In this document: positions 62,812-64,000 of the stretch, piece after piece
Layout: the number at the start of each line of letters is the position of its first letter
Numbering within the stretch: position 1 is the first letter of the stretch
From: Flavobacteriales bacterium
GTDB taxonomy: Bacteria; Bacteroidota; Bacteroidia; Flavobacteriales_F; PHOS-HE28
Direction: 5' to 3'
DNA length: 64,000 nucleotides
Assembly (NCBI GenBank): GCA_016717225.1
Contig: JADKGB010000018.1
Coordinates: 1 to 64,000, forward strand
The notes under the pieces: model-generated
What the model saw: the letters and a program-made list of their open reading frames with translations, nothing else
What the model was told of the DNA's origin: nothing
Database searches by the model: none
Made by a program: the position numbers and the translations under genes

Positions 62812-63978
62812 ATGCCGGACGTTGAATTCGAGATGATCGCCCAGACCTTGTTCGGCCTGGAAGGCGTGCTGTCCACGGAACTGGCTGCAATTGGTGCGAA
62901 GGATATCGACGCACACAACCGGGCCGTGAGTTTTGTTGGGGACATCGGATGCATGTACCGAGCGAATCTCTGCCTGCGAACGGCGGTGCGAATACTTGTT
63001 CCGATCGAGACATTCGTCATTCGCAATGAGCAGGAACTTTACGACAAGGTCTTCACGATGGAGTGGGAGGCCTATATGGATGTGAAGGACACGCTGGCGA
63101 TCCACTGCACGCTGAACTCGGATCGATTCAACCATTCGCAATTCCTCGCATTGCGGACGAAGGATGCCATCGCGGACCGCTTTCGGGAAAAGACGGGCAT
63201 GCGACCATCGGTGGACGTGGACCTGCCGACACTGCGGATCTTTCTTCATGTGCATGGCGATCGTTGCACCATCTCGTTGGATAGTTCGGGCAGCACACTT
63301 CATCAACGCGGGTATCGGGATCAAACCAATCTCGCACCGATCAACGAAGTGCTCGCTGCGGGCATGGTATTGTTGAGCGGCTGGGACAAGCAGAGCAACT
63401 TGGTGGATCCCATGTGCGGCTCGGGTACCATTTTGGTCGAAGCAGCGATGATCGCGTACAACATTCCACCGAACCACGACCGGGCGCAGTTCGGCTTCGA
63501 GCGTTGGAAGGACTTCGACGCGGATCTATGGAAGCGCACCTACGACGAAGCCATGGCGAAGGTCTTGACCAAGGGTCCTGCGATCGTGGGTGGGGAGATA
63601 TCGCCGAATGTTTCGCGCAAGGCCGTTGCCAACATCCTCAACGCTGGTTTGGAAGACCATATAACGGTGAACACGTGCGCGTTCGCGGATCTTGATGTGC
63701 CGGAAGGACCTGGGGTTCTCATCATCAACCCGCCTTACGGTGAACGTATGGATCAGGACGAGGACATCAACGCGGTGTACAAAATGATAGGCGACACGCT
63801 GAAGAAGAAATGGGCCGGTTGGACAGCGTGGGTGATCACCTCCAACATGGAAGCGGCGAAACACATCAAGCTCACGCCGAAGCCGAAGATCAAGTTGTAC
63901 AACGGTGCGCTGGACTGTCGTTTTCTTCGTTACGAATTGTACGCAGGAAGCCGTAGGAGAGACCCCGTGGAAGTCTGA
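62812..63978 (+). CDS. THUMP-domain class I SAM RNA methyltransferase (RlmL-like)
   Basis: A 388-residue enzyme. The N-terminal 160 residues are the ferredoxin-like plus THUMP RNA-binding part (EFEMIAQTLFGLEGVLSTEL, LRIFLHVHGDRCTISLD). The methyltransferase domain has LVDPMCGSGTILVEAA for SAM and IINPPYGERMDQDE, the N6/N2 base-methylation NPPY motif. It matches the RlmL half of E. coli RlmKL, which methylates 23S rRNA G2445 at N2; the RlmK half is absent, as in many bacteria. The gene is complete, ending 22 bases before the window end. Confidence 0.9.
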   Translation: MPDVEFEMIAQTLFGLEGVLSTELAAIGAKDIDAHNRAVSFVGDIGCMYRANLCLRTAVRILVPIETFVIRNEQELYDKVFTMEWEAYMDVKDTLAIHCTLNSDRFNHSQFLALRTKDAIADRFREKTGMRPSVDVDLPTLRIFLHVHGDRCTISLDSSGSTLHQRGYRDQTNLAPINEVLAAGMVLLSGWDKQSNLVDPMCGSGTILVEAAMIAYNIPPNHDRAQFGFERWKDFDADLWKRTYDEAMAKVLTKGPAIVGGEISPNVSRKAVANILNAGLEDHITVNTCAFADLDVPEGPGVLIINPPYGERMDQDEDINAVYKMIGDTLKKKWAGWTAWVITSNMEAAKHIKLTPKPKIKLYNGALDCRFLRYELYAGSRRRDPVEV

Positions 63979-64000
63979 TGCGATCCGTAATTTGAGCTAT

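Noticed and set aside
1..64000. Search for rRNA, tRNA, CRISPR arrays and insertion sequences
   Set aside because: No cloverleaf-like tRNA, rRNA segment, regularly spaced repeat array with spacers, or transposase frame was found by reading; a covariance-model scan would be decisive.

Overview
The window reads as chromosome of a fairly GC-rich member of the Bacteroidota, most likely a Flavobacteriales-type environmental lineage. The support is a Bacteroidota-type short primary sigma factor (RpoD, about 290 aa), a long-form GAPDH with an N-terminal extension, a TonB receptor paired with a DUF4249 lipoprotein, a SurA/PpiC cluster, and many large secreted proteins with type IX secretion (T9SS) C-terminal sorting domains. 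The lineage assignment is an inference from gene content; no rRNA, tRNA, CRISPR array or insertion sequence was seen.

Layout. 1-3.8 kb: a phage-tail-fibre-like repeat protein with an S74-type C-terminal region, broken by three single-base deletions and joined abruptly to a preA-like dihydropyrimidine dehydrogenase gene that lacks its start and has further frameshifts. 3.8-18.5 kb: housekeeping and envelope genes (fungal-type cytosine deaminase, GT9 glycosyltransferase, dapD, leucine-rich-repeat surface protein, ruvX, def, TPR lipoprotein, dihydroorotase-like protein with a BatA-like membrane protein, an APC permease, and a GDPD/LTA-synthase-like pair). 18.6-24.1 kb: three periplasmic foldase genes of the PpiC/SurA kind and a MoxR ATPase. 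24.2-39.6 kb: six large secreted proteins in one orientation, including two lysyl-oxidase-like proteins (one frameshifted) and a 1.6-kilo-residue calcium-repeat protein. Three of the six share an unusual C-terminal domain ending in EQLP/EQIP instead of a classical T9SS type A domain. 39.6-48.6 kb: GAPDH, rpoD, an HtrA protease, dapF, mltG and a CotH-domain surface protein. 48.6-55.8 kb: palindromic repeats, OsmC, DUF4249 lipoprotein and TonB receptor, small lipoprotein, DUF2490 porin-like protein, DUF5519 and fasciclin proteins. 56.2-58.5 kb: a proton-pumping-type rhodopsin, the retinal-forming Blh dioxygenase and two previously untracked tiny membrane proteins. 58.6-64 kb: DUF2461, NTF2-like, thioredoxin-like, NmrA-like and F420-reductase-like genes, a MarR regulator with candidate operators, and an RlmL-like RNA methyltransferase.

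How the parts work together. The rhodopsin and Blh make a self-contained retinal phototrophy module, provided beta-carotene is made elsewhere in the genome. dapD and dapF belong to the succinylase route to meso-diaminopimelate, and mltG handles the peptidoglycan made from it. The PPIases and HtrA serve outer-membrane protein quality control, which suits a cell exporting so many large surface proteins. Several frameshifts are single-base changes in short homopolymers, so some broken genes may reflect residual assembly error rather than true decay.
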